NCBI GenBank assembly: GCA_003116975.1
Contig: BGKB01000104.1
Location: 1 to 64,000, forward strand
DNA from: Aurantiochytrium sp. KH105
Taxonomy: Eukaryota > Sar > Bigyra > Thraustochytrida > Thraustochytriidae
Length of the DNA: 64,000 nt
Reading direction: 5' to 3'
The notes under the pieces are model-generated. The model was not told the origin of the DNA and ran no database searches. It worked only from the letters and a program-made list of their open reading frames with translations. The position numbers were made by a program, and so were the translations under genes. Positions within the stretch are counted from its first letter, which is position 1. Every line of letters begins with the position of its first letter. Positions 38,933 through 48,173 of this stretch are shown piece by piece.

Positions 38933-40192
38933 CGTAATGACGGTGAGCTTGGGCACGGTAGCCTCGGCGTAGGCGTAGAGCAGCTTGGCGCCATGGCGAA
39001 TGATGCCGTTGTGCTCCTGGGTGGTGCCAGGCAAAAAGCCCGGGACATCAACAAAGGTGACAAGCGGGATGTTGAAGGCGTCACAGAAGCGCACAAAGCG
39101 CGCGGCCTTGGTGGAAGAGTTGATGTCGAGGCAGCCGGCGAGCTCGAGGGGCTGGTTGCCAACGACGCCGACGGTACGGCCATCGAGGCGGCCAAAGCCG
39201 ACAATGATGTTCTTGGCGAACTCGGGGTGGATCTCGAGGAACTCGTTCTCGTCGAGGACCTTGGAGATGATGGTCTTCATGTCGTACGGATGGTTGGGGT
39301 CCTCGGGAACGAGCATGTCGAGGGCTGGGTCGGCACGGTCGCGCGGGTCCACCGTGGTGCGGCGGGGGACGTCGGCGTTGTTGCTGAGCGGGAGAAAGTC
39401 AAAGAGCTCACGAGCCATGCGAATGGCCTCAACATCATTGTCGTACGCGAGGTGGGCGACGCCAGACTTGGTCATGTGCGCCTTGGCACCGCCGAGCTCC
39501 TCCTGCGTGACCTCCTCATTGAGCACGGTCTTGACAACCTCGGGACCCGTGATAAAGCAGTACGAGGTGTCGCGCACCATCATGGTGAAATCAGTGATGG
39601 CGGGGCTGTAGACGGCACCACCGGCGCAGGGGCCGCAAATGAGACTGATCTGGGGAATCACACCCGAGGCCTCAACGTTGCGCTGGAAGACCTCGGCGTA
39701 GCCGCCGAGGGAGGCCACACCCTCCTGAATACGCGCGCCGCCGGAGTCGTTGATGCCGATGACGGGGGCACCGACCTTGAGGGCCTTGTCCATGATCTTG
39801 CAGATTTTCTCGGCGTGGGTCTCACTGAGGGAGCCGCCAAAGACGGTAAAGTCCTGCGAGAAGAGGAAGACGGGGCGGCCGTTGATGAAGCCGTGTCCGG
39901 TGACGACACCATCGCCGTAGAACTGCTGCTTTTCCATGCCAAAGTCCGTGCACCGGTGGAGCTTGAGGCTGTCGTACTCGACAAAGGTGCCATGGTCCAC
40001 AAGGAGGGCAATGCGCTCGCGCGCGGTGAGCTTGCCCTTTTCATGCTGCTTGGCGATGCGGGCTTCGCCGCCGCCCAAGAGGGCCTGCTCCTTGATCTCG
40101 GGCCACCTGTCCGCGAAGGCCACCACGGACCTCCGCGACGCCGGCAGCGCCTTGCCGGCCACCGTCTGCACGGTGCGCGACGCGAGCATCAT
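38609..40192 (-). CDS. PCCB: Propionyl-CoA carboxylase beta chain, mitochondrial
   Basis: Carboxyltransferase subunit that moves CO2 from biotin (on the alpha subunit) to propionyl-CoA, giving methylmalonyl-CoA in odd-chain, Val/Ile/Thr/Met catabolism. 527 residues, the usual length. Residues 1-22 ([20 protein letters not shown]) are a good presequence. Landmarks: [14 protein letters not shown] near 53-66, [14 protein letters not shown] near 110-123, [14 protein letters not shown] near 146-159, [16 protein letters not shown] near 186-201, [22 protein letters not shown] near 375-395, and [18 protein letters not shown] near 440-457. The last two are characteristic of PCC-beta rather than MCC-beta or ACC. 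The alpha subunit is not in this window. The gene starts MM; a CTG run lies in its leader. Confidence 0.96.
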
Positions 40193-40352
40193 CCTCCTTT
40201 TCCCCTGCTGCTGCTGCTGCTGCTGCTATATCTTCTCCGGCCGGACGCTCTCTTTGCGCGCACGCAAGGAAAGGAATCAACCGCGAGCCTCCGTGAGCGT
40301 GCGTCCGTGCGCGCGAGCGAGCCTCCGCCCTTGCGTGCGTCCTTGCGTGCGT

Positions 40353-40379
40353 GCGAGCGAGCGAGCGAGCGAGCGAGCG
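40353..40379. repeat. GAGC tetranucleotide repeat
   Basis: Six to seven GCGA/GAGC units passing into GTGC units, within the PCCB 5' region. Confidence 0.85.
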
Positions 40380-42380
40380 TGCGTGCGGGAGGGCGCGGGC
40401 TGCCGAGCGCTCGATCGGGTTTTGTCGCGAGGCCGCCTCGCGCGGTCGGACCTCGCGCCGCGGGCGGCGGTTTCCCCTAGCCGACGCCTAGGCTGGCCTA
40501 CCCCCTCCCTGCTTGCTCTCCTTAGCGCGACACGCCTCGCCTCGCCTCGCCTCGCCTTCCTCGCCTCGCCTCGCGCCCCTCGCGCCCGCGCGCAGGGCGG
40601 AGGCGTGCGGCGGCATGCCTGCGTGCGTGCGTGCCTGCGTGCGTGCCCGCGTGCGTGCCTGGGCCGAGGGGCGCGGCGCGGCGCGGCGCGGCATGTCCGA
40701 TGGGCGGCGAGGAGAGGGAGAGGACTGGCAGCGCAGATAGGATAGGACATCCCGTGGTGCGAGAAAGAGCATCATCAGCACAGCAGCAGCAGCAGCAGCA
40801 TTATCAGGAGCAGCAGCATTATCAACAGCTGCTGCAGCAGGAGCATGATGGCATGGTCGGGCTCGTGCAGTGGAAAGGCGAGGGTTGATGCGAGGTGGGT
40901 CGTGGTGTGGAGCGGGGCGACGCAGACGAGCGCGACGGAGACGAGCTCGGGTTTATTCTTGTGGTTGGGGTCTAATTGCTAAGGTTAGTAGTAGCCTAGG
41001 TGCGAAAGTTCGGGCTGGATGGCAAAGATGATGGAGGGAGGAGAGCAACCAGCTGCAGCTCGTGGGTCGAAGACAAGGAGGAAGGAGGACAAGGCGAGAC
41101 AGACCAGCGGAAGGCGGTAGGACATCCGGACGAAAAAGACGGTGCAGACCGCAGCGGACAAGGAGCTAGCCGCCGAGGGAAGCAAAGCAACAAGCAGGTC
41201 CAGTGAAACGGCAAGCGACGGAGACCTGAGCGCTGAAGACTTGCAAAGAAGGTGGATGGAGAGCCTGAGGCTTGTGGCCAGTTTGTTTGCGAGAACGTTG
41301 AGCTGCCGTGTCGTCGTCTTTACAAGATCGTAACGCTCGTGACAAGAGGACGGGCGCAAGGCGACTTTCTTCGTCAATGATCGCGACGATGCTGGGTTTC
41401 CTCCTACTTCAACACGGCAGTCTTTGTACTATAATACTACGGTTCGTGCCAGCCAACATGTTGTATCCGATCGTGCACGAAACGCTTTTCATCGCCGCAT
41501 GTAAGTTAGCAAGCATGCTCGCCTAGCTCATTCGGCTTTGAAAAATGGAACTTTTTTTCCAACGAGAAGCAACCAATGCCATTGCGATGACTCATGCTCG
41601 CCACATCTTTCTTCCCTAAAATACAGGAAATTCGTGCTGCACTCGGTATTGCAATTGGTCTAACCTCGAATAAAAATCAAACAGAAAGCGAACCTCCGAG
41701 AGATTGCGTCATGCACATCGGCCCCTCACCAAAAGAAAGAACAATGTCGTGACGTGACTTTGCGTCAAAACTTCGCTTGCCAAGAGTCAAAAGCATCTGT
41801 AGCTGCCCAAGAGCCCAAGGGACACGCAAGCACATCAGCCAGCATGTCTCTAGCTCTTTCGATCCGACTCGTTCTCAGTCCCACTGCCCTCTTCCACTAT
41901 CGCTGCCAATCTTCTTTCACGATGCTATCCTCCTCACGACGCCATCGCCGTTGCCACTTTCATTACCAACCTCCCCGACGCCGCTCTCGTTGCCGCCGTT
42001 CGGCGATCCCTTCATCCACCCAGGAGCAGCCGGGCGGCTGGGCAACAATTACAACAAGTGAATAACAACCACCGTGAGCGAGCGAGGCCGGCGCAGGCAG
42101 CCAGGCAGGCAGGCAGACTTCCTCGCTCGCAGACCTCGCTCGCGACGCGCAGGCAGAGCGCGCAGCGGCGGCGAGCCGTCGGCCGGCAGCGCGGGCGCAG
42201 GCAGGCGCGCAGGCAGCACGCGCGCGGGCGGGCTCGGGCTCGGGCTCGCAGCTGACCAGACCAGACCAGACCAGACCCGGCCGCAGAGACGGCGGCTGCA
42301 GCCTCGGCAACGACGGCGGCGGCGGCGAAGAGGACGGGAGCGGCGCGGGCGCACGGGCGTCGCGCAGGGCCAGCGAAGGC

Positions 42381-42381
<1 letters not shown>

Positions 42382-42428
<47 letters not shown>
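42382..42428 (+). repeat. CAG trinucleotide repeat in the Sds3-like leader
   Basis: About 15 AGC/CAG units ending 28 bases before the ATG. It ends in CAGGTGAGA, which is also a strong splice-donor match. Confidence 0.95.
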
Positions 42429-42429
<1 letters not shown>

Positions 42430-42455
42430 TGAGACGCGGGGAGAAGACGAGCAGC

Positions 42456-43475
42456 ATGGACGAGGAAAAGAAGCAGGTGGACGAGCAGAAGGACAGCAAG
42501 CAGGAGCAAGAGGCCAAGGCCGGGGCCGGCGCGGAAGAGCAGGACCAGGCCATGGGCGAGGCGGAGGAAAAGGGCGAGGCCAGCAAGGCTCAGGAAAGCA
42601 GCTCCGCAGAGGATGGCGAGGCGTTTTACAAATCCAAGCTGGAGGAGCTCAGGGACGAGCTGAAGCGCGTCAAGGAGGGCTCCCACGAGCGCGTACAGGA
42701 GCTTGACAAGGCGCTCCAGCACAGGAAACTGCTCAGCGTCGAGGATGCGCAGCGTATGCGCAAGCTGCGCATAAAGGAAGCCGAAGCCCTCTACGCCTAC
42801 GACGTCAAGGCCGCAAACGAGTCATACGATAACTCCTACAGGGACGTACAGAGCAAAATAGCGGGCGAGGTAGAAGAGTCGATCAAACGACTGCAGGCTC
42901 TGCGCGAGGGCATGTCGGACGGCGAAGTGCGCTCGAGCTCGCGGAAACTACGCGGTAGCGGCCACAATGCCAGCGGCTCGAGCCGCAGGGCTGCCAGCGA
43001 CGGCGACGAGGCCACTGACGAGGGCGCCGGTGGCATGGATCTCGACGGGGAGTCCAACTCGGGAGCGCCAAGCGCAGAGGGCCCGTCGAAGCGCGCGAGC
43101 GTCCCAGGCGGCTATGGCTCCGAGTCGTTGGGCATGAACTTTTTTATGACCGAGAACTCGATCTACGATGACCTGCGCGCGATCCAGCAGGACTGGAAGT
43201 CGCGCGCAGAGACCTTTCTCTCGCAGGGCGAAGCCGCCAAAGAGTGCGTTCGTGTCGAGGACGGCGTCCTCTATTACGAGGAGCACATTTTGGAAAAGGA
43301 TCAAGATGTAGTCTGTTACACTGAGGTTTCCAAGGAGCAGATCCAAGGCACCATTCAGAACATTAACGCGTCCGAAGTCATTGTCAAACTGCTGGATGGA
43401 TCGCTATCGCGCGTCCTCATCACCTATCTCCGCTCCGGCCGCTGCACAATCGGGCCGCTCATGGATGAGGCATGA
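42456..43475 (+). CDS. Sds3/BRMS1-like subunit of a Sin3-type histone deacetylase complex
   Basis: A 339-residue protein from the ATG at 42456. After an acidic, disordered N-terminus, residues about 55-150 form the Sds3-like coiled-coil region: FYKSKLEELRDELKRVKEG, VQELDKALQHRKLL, then RKLRIKEAEALYAYDVKAANESYDN, in the order found in SUDS3, BRMS1 and fungal Sds3 (a helix that binds the Sin3 HID and drives dimerisation). A Ser/Arg-rich linker and a small C-terminal domain (about 220-335, DLRAIQQDW and LLDGSLSRVLITYLRSGR) follow. The C-terminal domain is rich in beta-strand propensity and may be a histone-reader-like module. Expected role: nuclear scaffold of Sin3-HDAC repression. The protein's leader carries the CAG repeat described separately. 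Assignment rests on the coiled-coil pattern, so it is probable, not certain. Confidence 0.65.
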   Translation: MDEEKKQVDEQKDSKQEQEAKAGAGAEEQDQAMGEAEEKGEASKAQESSSAEDGEAFYKSKLEELRDELKRVKEGSHERVQELDKALQHRKLLSVEDAQRMRKLRIKEAEALYAYDVKAANESYDNSYRDVQSKIAGEVEESIKRLQALREGMSDGEVRSSSRKLRGSGHNASGSSRRAASDGDEATDEGAGGMDLDGESNSGAPSAEGPSKRASVPGGYGSESLGMNFFMTENSIYDDLRAIQQDWKSRAETFLSQGEAAKECVRVEDGVLYYEEHILEKDQDVVCYTEVSKEQIQGTIQNINASEVIVKLLDGSLSRVLITYLRSGRCTIGPLMDEA

Positions 43476-43853
43476 GACGAATGCTCGTTCGTGTCGCTGA
43501 TAGGGGTGAATGAATGTGTGGATGAATGGAAAGGATGGAAAGGATCAAATGTCGGCCGTTCGGTCGGTCGAGAATGATTCCCGCATGGATGATAAAACAA
43601 CAAAACTCAACAAACAAAGCAAGAAGTTCACAGAAAAAAGGAAAAAAAGAAATAGCAGATGGTTTGGGGCTTTTTTTTTATTGTTGTTGTTGGCATAGAT
43701 CTTGACCTGCGCGCGCGGTCCAGCCACAGCATGTCGATCGTGTGGCCGGCGCCCGCCGGCCCTCGAACGATGGATAAGACTAGGTTGCTCGCTCACATGT
43801 ACAGTAGTGCTTTTACAGTGCTAAGCTGCGCTGTGCTGTACTTGCGTGGTCGC
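43476..43853. other. Spacer between convergent Sds3-like and TOM22-like genes
   Basis: 3' flanks of both genes; GGAT/GAATG-like short repeats near 43505-43545 and a T-rich segment with a minus-strand AATAAA. Confidence 0.5.
43677..43682 (-). terminator. AATAAA polyadenylation signal candidate of the TOM22-like gene
   Basis: Minus-strand AATAAA about 170 bases beyond the TOM22-like stop. Confidence 0.4.
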
Positions 43854-44096
43854 TTATTGCTGCGCGGGGGCGCCGCCCATCATCTGGTTGATCTGGGCCT
43901 GGTTGTAGCCCTGGGCGCGGAGCTGCTGGATCTGCTGGGTCTCGGCCTCGGCGATGGCCATGTCTCGTGCAATCTGAAAGTACAGCGGGAAGATCACGAC
44001 AATGCCCGTCGTCGTGAGGATCCACGTAACGTCGCCGCCCTTCTTGAAGGCCCACCACGCCCAGCTGCGTGCGCTCTGCACGATGCTCGACTGCAT
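43854..44096 (-). CDS. TOM22/TOM9-like mitochondrial import receptor subunit
   Basis: A small 80-residue protein with one membrane helix. After SARSWAWWAFKKGGD comes DVTWILTTTGIVVIFPLYF (about 23-41), which follows the Tom22 membrane-segment pattern (W-I-x-T-T, then a Pro late in the helix), and a Gln-rich intermembrane-space tail (AETQQIQQLRAQGYNQAQ). Tom22 links Tom20/70 to the Tom40 pore; the short cytosolic part resembles plant TOM9 rather than the 140-170-residue animal and fungal Tom22 with its acidic receptor domain. The ATG at 44096 is the first in frame; 13 more residues (MAGDDANKNPQGI if started at a GTG) are open upstream. A short protein with a pattern match only, so moderately supported. 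Confidence 0.6.
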   Translation of the reverse strand: MQSSIVQSARSWAWWAFKKGGDVTWILTTTGIVVIFPLYFQIARDMAIAEAETQQIQQLRAQGYNQAQINQMMGGAPAQQ

Positions 44097-44311
44097 GATT
44101 CCCTGTGGATTTTTATTCGCGTCGTCGCCGGCCACCCATCACGCGAGTCGATTCCGTCCATCGCGTCGCCGCGGGTCCGGAGCCGCGCCGTCCGATGCAG
44201 TGCAAAGCGTCGCCTCTCTCGTCAGTCTCCCGTCTCTCCCGCGCCCGCGCCCGCCGGCCCTCCCCGCGCGCCGCGCGCCCCTCCGAAGTCGCGGGCGCCG
44301 CGGCGCCTCTC

Positions 44312-44343
<32 letters not shown>

Positions 44344-45107
44344 ATCATCATCCTCCTCCCGCCAAAACGCACCTTCACGCCGCCGGGCGCCTCGCCGCCG
44401 GCCGGCGCGGCCCCGGGCTGCTGCGCGCTAAGCATGCTGCTCCGCTCTGCGCTCTCGCTCGCTCGCTCGCGTGCTGCTGCTGCTGCTCCTGCTCGTGCGC
44501 TTCTGCCGCGCCTTTCTTTCTTTCTTTCTTTCTTTCTGTCTTTCTTCGCTGCCACGAGCGACTGGCCTTCGCGGCGGGAACGCCGGGAACCCCGCCTCTG
44601 CGCCCTCTTCTCGAAGTCGCACCTCAGCGTCGTAATGGGCGGAGCTGCGGCGAGGGACTCGGAGAGGGACTCGGAGAGGGACTCGGAGAGGCGAGCATTC
44701 TGGACGCACGTGCGGCGGCTAGGTTTGAGGCTGGTGTTTTGGGGGTAGAAAGGGGTTGGGGTTGGGACGAAGAAGTTGAAGATGGGATGCGGGCGGGGTG
44801 AGGCGGGAGTCGACGGAGAGAAGAGGACCTGACAAGACAGACAGCCACAGCTACCTGTGAAAGGGATCCGTGGAGAGTGCACTCAAAATGTGAAGCGACC
44901 AACGTCGTCCGTCACACAGCAGAGTCATACCCATACCTATAATCAATCTCATGCTCTTCCTGCGAGAAGGTGAGCAAGAGGATGACAACGTTCGAATTCT
45001 TGTACATCATAATCGTCAGACGCGCATGTTCTCGGGAACGATTCGTTCAAGCAACGTGCCAAAGGGCCCTTGCTTGGCCAACAAACAATTGGAGGGGCAA
45101 AGAAAAA
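44097..45107. other. Spacer: TOM22-like promoter and 3' flank of the pVHL-like gene
   Basis: Contains a CAT run (44316-44343), GCTC units (GAGC on the TOM22-like sense strand) near 44455-44471, a CTTT run near 44512-44540 and GGACTCGGAGA units near 44654-44692. No gene. Confidence 0.45.
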
Positions 45108-46097
45108 CTACATCATTTCCAGAGCAAGCCGAGCGGAAGAAGGACGCGCGCCAGACGTCAAGGTCACCGCTTTGGTAACCCCATTCCAGGATATATGCAC
45201 ATTATGACGGCTGGCGCTTGCGGACCGATGGGCCACAAGGAGGACTTCATTTTGCTGGTGCCCCACACCCCGCAGCGACAGCAGCCACGGATGATTACAC
45301 CAAGTGTCCAATGTCTGGGACGCACCAGGCCGGAGGACCGAGATCGTGTTGAGCTGGCCTTGCGCATCAATGCTTTGTACAACGAGCTCTGCTCGTGGGT
45401 GCCTATTGGCCACATCAATTTCCGCTCGCTCCTGAGGTGACGTCGGCGATCGGACGTTGGGTCCAACAGTTGCTGCCCATTCGCGTGTTTCCGGAACGCG
45501 GGGCATGAGAATACAAGTCATGACATCTCCAATTGAGCTTTGCGCATCCGTACGGTGCTCTGGGGCGAGCTCCTGCATACGCATGCGTGCACCGCGGCGA
45601 AAGAGCATACATGGCACATTTTGTGATGCATTGAGAATCTGCACGGGCTGGTGCAGCTCGTCGCTGACGAATCGCCTTCCTTGCTTGTGATTTGAGCTCG
45701 GGCGAGGGCTCCCTTGCGAGGGTATCATGCTCTTTTCCTCGGAAAGCACGGGTCCCAATGCAATGGATGTGGCGCCAAGACTTTGTCTCGCTACCTTCAT
45801 GTTCTTGAATGCAGCCATGAGCGGCGACTCGCCCCGATTGCCGCCATAAAGACCTTGCGTGGGCTTGAGCAACCTCGGCACAGTCTGGCGATGGTCTTCT
45901 CCTCGAGTGGACGCGTTGCTTGATATCATTTTATCGAGACGTTTGTCGAGAAGCATGTCCGCCTTGCCAGGGAGTCTTGGCGCCGCTCGGATTCTCTCTG
46001 CGATGCGTAATTTATGATTGGCATCTTCGTGCTTGGCTCGCGCCAAGGCCTCTGCGCGAGCCTTTTCGGGCTCGAACGGCGGAAGCAAGTTTTCCAT
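45108..46097 (-). CDS. Protein with a C-terminal pVHL-like beta domain
   Basis: A 329-residue protein from the ATG at 46097 (the longer frame starts GTG). The first 190 residues are charged and largely disordered, with a Glu/Ala/Arg helix at 5-40. Residues about 216-290 line up with the von Hippel-Lindau beta domain: VRSPTSPQ, then DVANRHPRAELVV (human has NRSPR), IDAQG, VLRPG and TWCNHPWLL. In pVHL the corresponding stretch holds the hydroxyproline pocket: the His and Trp of H-x-W are kept, Ser is replaced by Thr, but the pocket Tyr and first Trp are not evident. There is no recognisable alpha domain (VHL box) for elongin C, so it may bind a ligand without acting as a cullin adaptor. Function unknown; the domain call is from pattern, not a search. 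Confidence 0.65.
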   Translation of the reverse strand: MENLLPPFEPEKARAEALARAKHEDANHKLRIAERIRAAPRLPGKADMLLDKRLDKMISSNASTRGEDHRQTVPRLLKPTQGLYGGNRGESPLMAAFKNMKVARQSLGATSIALGPVLSEEKSMIPSQGSPRPSSNHKQGRRFVSDELHQPVQILNASQNVPCMLFRRGARMRMQELAPEHRTDAQSSIGDVMTCILMPRVPETREWAATVGPNVRSPTSPQERAEIDVANRHPRAELVVQSIDAQGQLNTISVLRPGASQTLDTWCNHPWLLSLRGVGHQQNEVLLVAHRSASASRHNVHISWNGVTKAVTLTSGARPSSARLALEMM

Positions 46098-46544
46098 CGC
46101 GAGCACTCCACGCCGCTTGCGCTCACATCAATCAATCGTTCTTAGCAACGCCGGGCTTGTTGAGAAGGCGCTCTTCGTGTACCCGCTGTCGCGCGCGCAC
46201 ATCTCGCTCGTTCGGACTTGGTATCCGTTGAAAAGAGTAGTTTTTTTCTTTGTCCAGAAAAAGAAATCGTCGCGAACACGCACTCACACAGTCTATGCCC
46301 TAGCCCAAAGTTGGTTGCACGACCCACCTCGATCAAAATTCGATCGATCGACCGACCGACCGACCAAACTCTGGTTCCTTGAGCATGACCAAGCAAGACC
46401 TTTGCTTGAACATGCGACGCTCAATTCTCGGAGCTCGTGGCCAACGTGGCCGTAAAAAAAAGAAAAAGAAATTCCTAATAAAAGAATAAACTGGTTAATG
46501 ATGACGCGAGCTTGGAAGGTGTGTGTTTGTTGGGTTTGCTTCGT

Positions 46545-46571
46545 TGTCGTCGTCGTCGTCGTCGTCGTCAT
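46545..46571. repeat. GTC trinucleotide repeat
   Basis: Nine GTC units. Confidence 0.9.
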
Positions 46572-47868
46572 CGCGGGCTTGCTTTTCTTTTTTATGCCCC
46601 ACAAAGAAGATGCATCATGAATCATGGATCACACGCTCGCGCCCTGCTGGCACGACGAACTGCCTCGCTGGGCCGGCCACACAGCCGACCGCTTCGCCGT
46701 CGCTCGCCTCGCGCACGGCCAAGACAGACCAGCGCGTTCTCGGGAAGATGGCGCGGCCCAAAACGGGGATAAGATAAGATCGTCGGCCGCGCAGATCCGC
46801 TGGGCCAGACGGAATCCAATTTGCTTGCGCCTTCAACACCCGACCCCGGAAGCGAATGGCCGCTCCCGGAAGCGCTGTTCCCGCGAACGGAGCGGGACCT
46901 CTCGCTCGCACGATGCGAGAGTGTGATCGAACGGCCGGCGAACCGCGCGGCACGGAGCGGATCGCAAGGCCAGGCCGAGACTCGACCTTGGACGAGGGAG
47001 GGACGTGCGGCTGCTATGCTGGGCCAGATAGATCTGCCGCCGTGGAATGTTGTTTATATGTAAAGTATGTCCCTGGCAGAGGGACTCCAACGTGGACCCC
47101 GAGAACGGCGTGTGGTGCTTGCTTGTGCAATCACTTGTCAATTCATCGCAGCTTGACTGCGAATGCATCGTGGCCATGGTGGTGAAAATGATATTTCTGC
47201 GATCTTGCCTTGAACTTCAGTGCCGCGCAGCGCAGTGCAGCGCAGCGCTGGCATGTGCATCGAGCGCGGCTGCACTGCAGCTTCCTCCTTTCCCGCGATG
47301 CACTCTTTGCGTCGCTCCTTCTTGGCTCCGTTGCATCGATCCCGTCGAGTGTAGCTCTTCCTTCCCTCCTTGCTTCCTTGCCATGCACGTGTATGCCATG
47401 CATGCCATGCTCTGCAGTGCAGTGCGCGCATGTGACGCGGCGCATGGCGATGGCGCCAGCGCCTGCGCGCTCCTTCCATTTGTGCCGATTGCGCATCGCT
47501 TTCTGCGCGCCTCCAAGTCCCGCTGTTCCTCGTGCGTGCCGCCGCTGCTGCAGCTGCTAACGCCGGACGCTGCGTCTGCGCCGAGGGCCCGCGCCCGGCC
47601 CCGCCCGGCGCCGCGACTCTCGACGCCCGCGCTCCCAGGCCGCGCGGAGACCTGCTGCCCGCGGGAGGCCGAGCGCGAGTCTTCTTCGGCGGCGGCGGCG
47701 GCGGCAGGGAGTCGCGCTGCAGCGGGGAAAAAGGGTTGCGCTGCGAGGGCAGAAGGGGAAGGCGCAGCGGGTGGCGGCAGTGCTGCACGCGGCGAGCAGT
47801 TCCACAACGCACGAGCGCGCGAGGCAGACGGCAACCGTCTCGAGCAGGTAGGTGCAGAGCGGAGCGGA

Positions 47869-47902
47869 GCAGAGCAGAGCAGAGCAGAGCAGAGCAGAGC
47901 AG
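47869..47902. repeat. AGAGC pentanucleotide repeat
   Basis: About six units on the sense strand, 270-300 bases before the thiolase ATG. Confidence 0.9.
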
Positions 47903-48173
47903 AACGGCGAGCAGAGCGGGAGAGGCGAGGCGGCGGGAGTGGACGTGTAATGGGATGGGGCACGTTGCAAGAGCAAGCTAGCCTGCTGGCTTTGCTTCGG
48001 TGCTTGCTCTCCAGCTGCTCGTGCTCGCTGACACACTCGTGCAGGGTATATCTTTGCCGTTGCCGAGCTGGGAAAAGGAGAAAAGGGGAAAGACGCAGAC
48101 GCAGACGTGACTGACGACGACGACGACGACGACGATGACGACGACGTGATGCAGCAAAAGATCAAAGAGCAAA

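Larger units (their letters stand above)
40193..42455. other. Divergent spacer between PCCB and Sds3-like genes
   Basis: 2.3 kb. CTG run (40206-40227) and GAGC run (40353-40379) near PCCB, GTGC-type repeats near 40615-40660, CAG runs near 40782-40845, an AT-rich stretch (about 41380-41760), a CAGAC repeat (42253-42277) and a long CAG run (42382-42428) next to the Sds3-like start. No supported gene. Confidence 0.4.
46098..48173. other. Divergent spacer between pVHL-like and thiolase genes
   Basis: 2.1 kb. AATAAAAGAATAAA on the plus strand near 46477-46490 with no plus-strand gene before it, a GTC run (46545-46571), GCAGTGCAGCGCAG-type patches near 47225-47275, AGAGC repeats (47869-47902) with an adjacent splice-donor-like CAGGTAGGT at 47845-47853, and GAC runs near 48110-48146. 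The frames here are low-complexity. Confidence 0.4.

Noticed and set aside
38579..40480. 633-codon plus-strand frame opposite PCCB
   Set aside because: Antisense shadow; PCCB is complete on the minus strand.
41503..41560. tRNA A-box-like TAGCTCATTCGG
   Set aside because: No matching D-stem, anticodon arm or B box follows, so no cloverleaf can be drawn.
44985..45005. B-box-like GTTCGAATTC
   Set aside because: T-stem closing pair fails and no upstream tRNA body is present.
47047..48114. 355-codon plus-strand frame before the thiolase
   Set aside because: Cys/Ala/Arg low-complexity text over AGAGC and GAC repeats; no domain.
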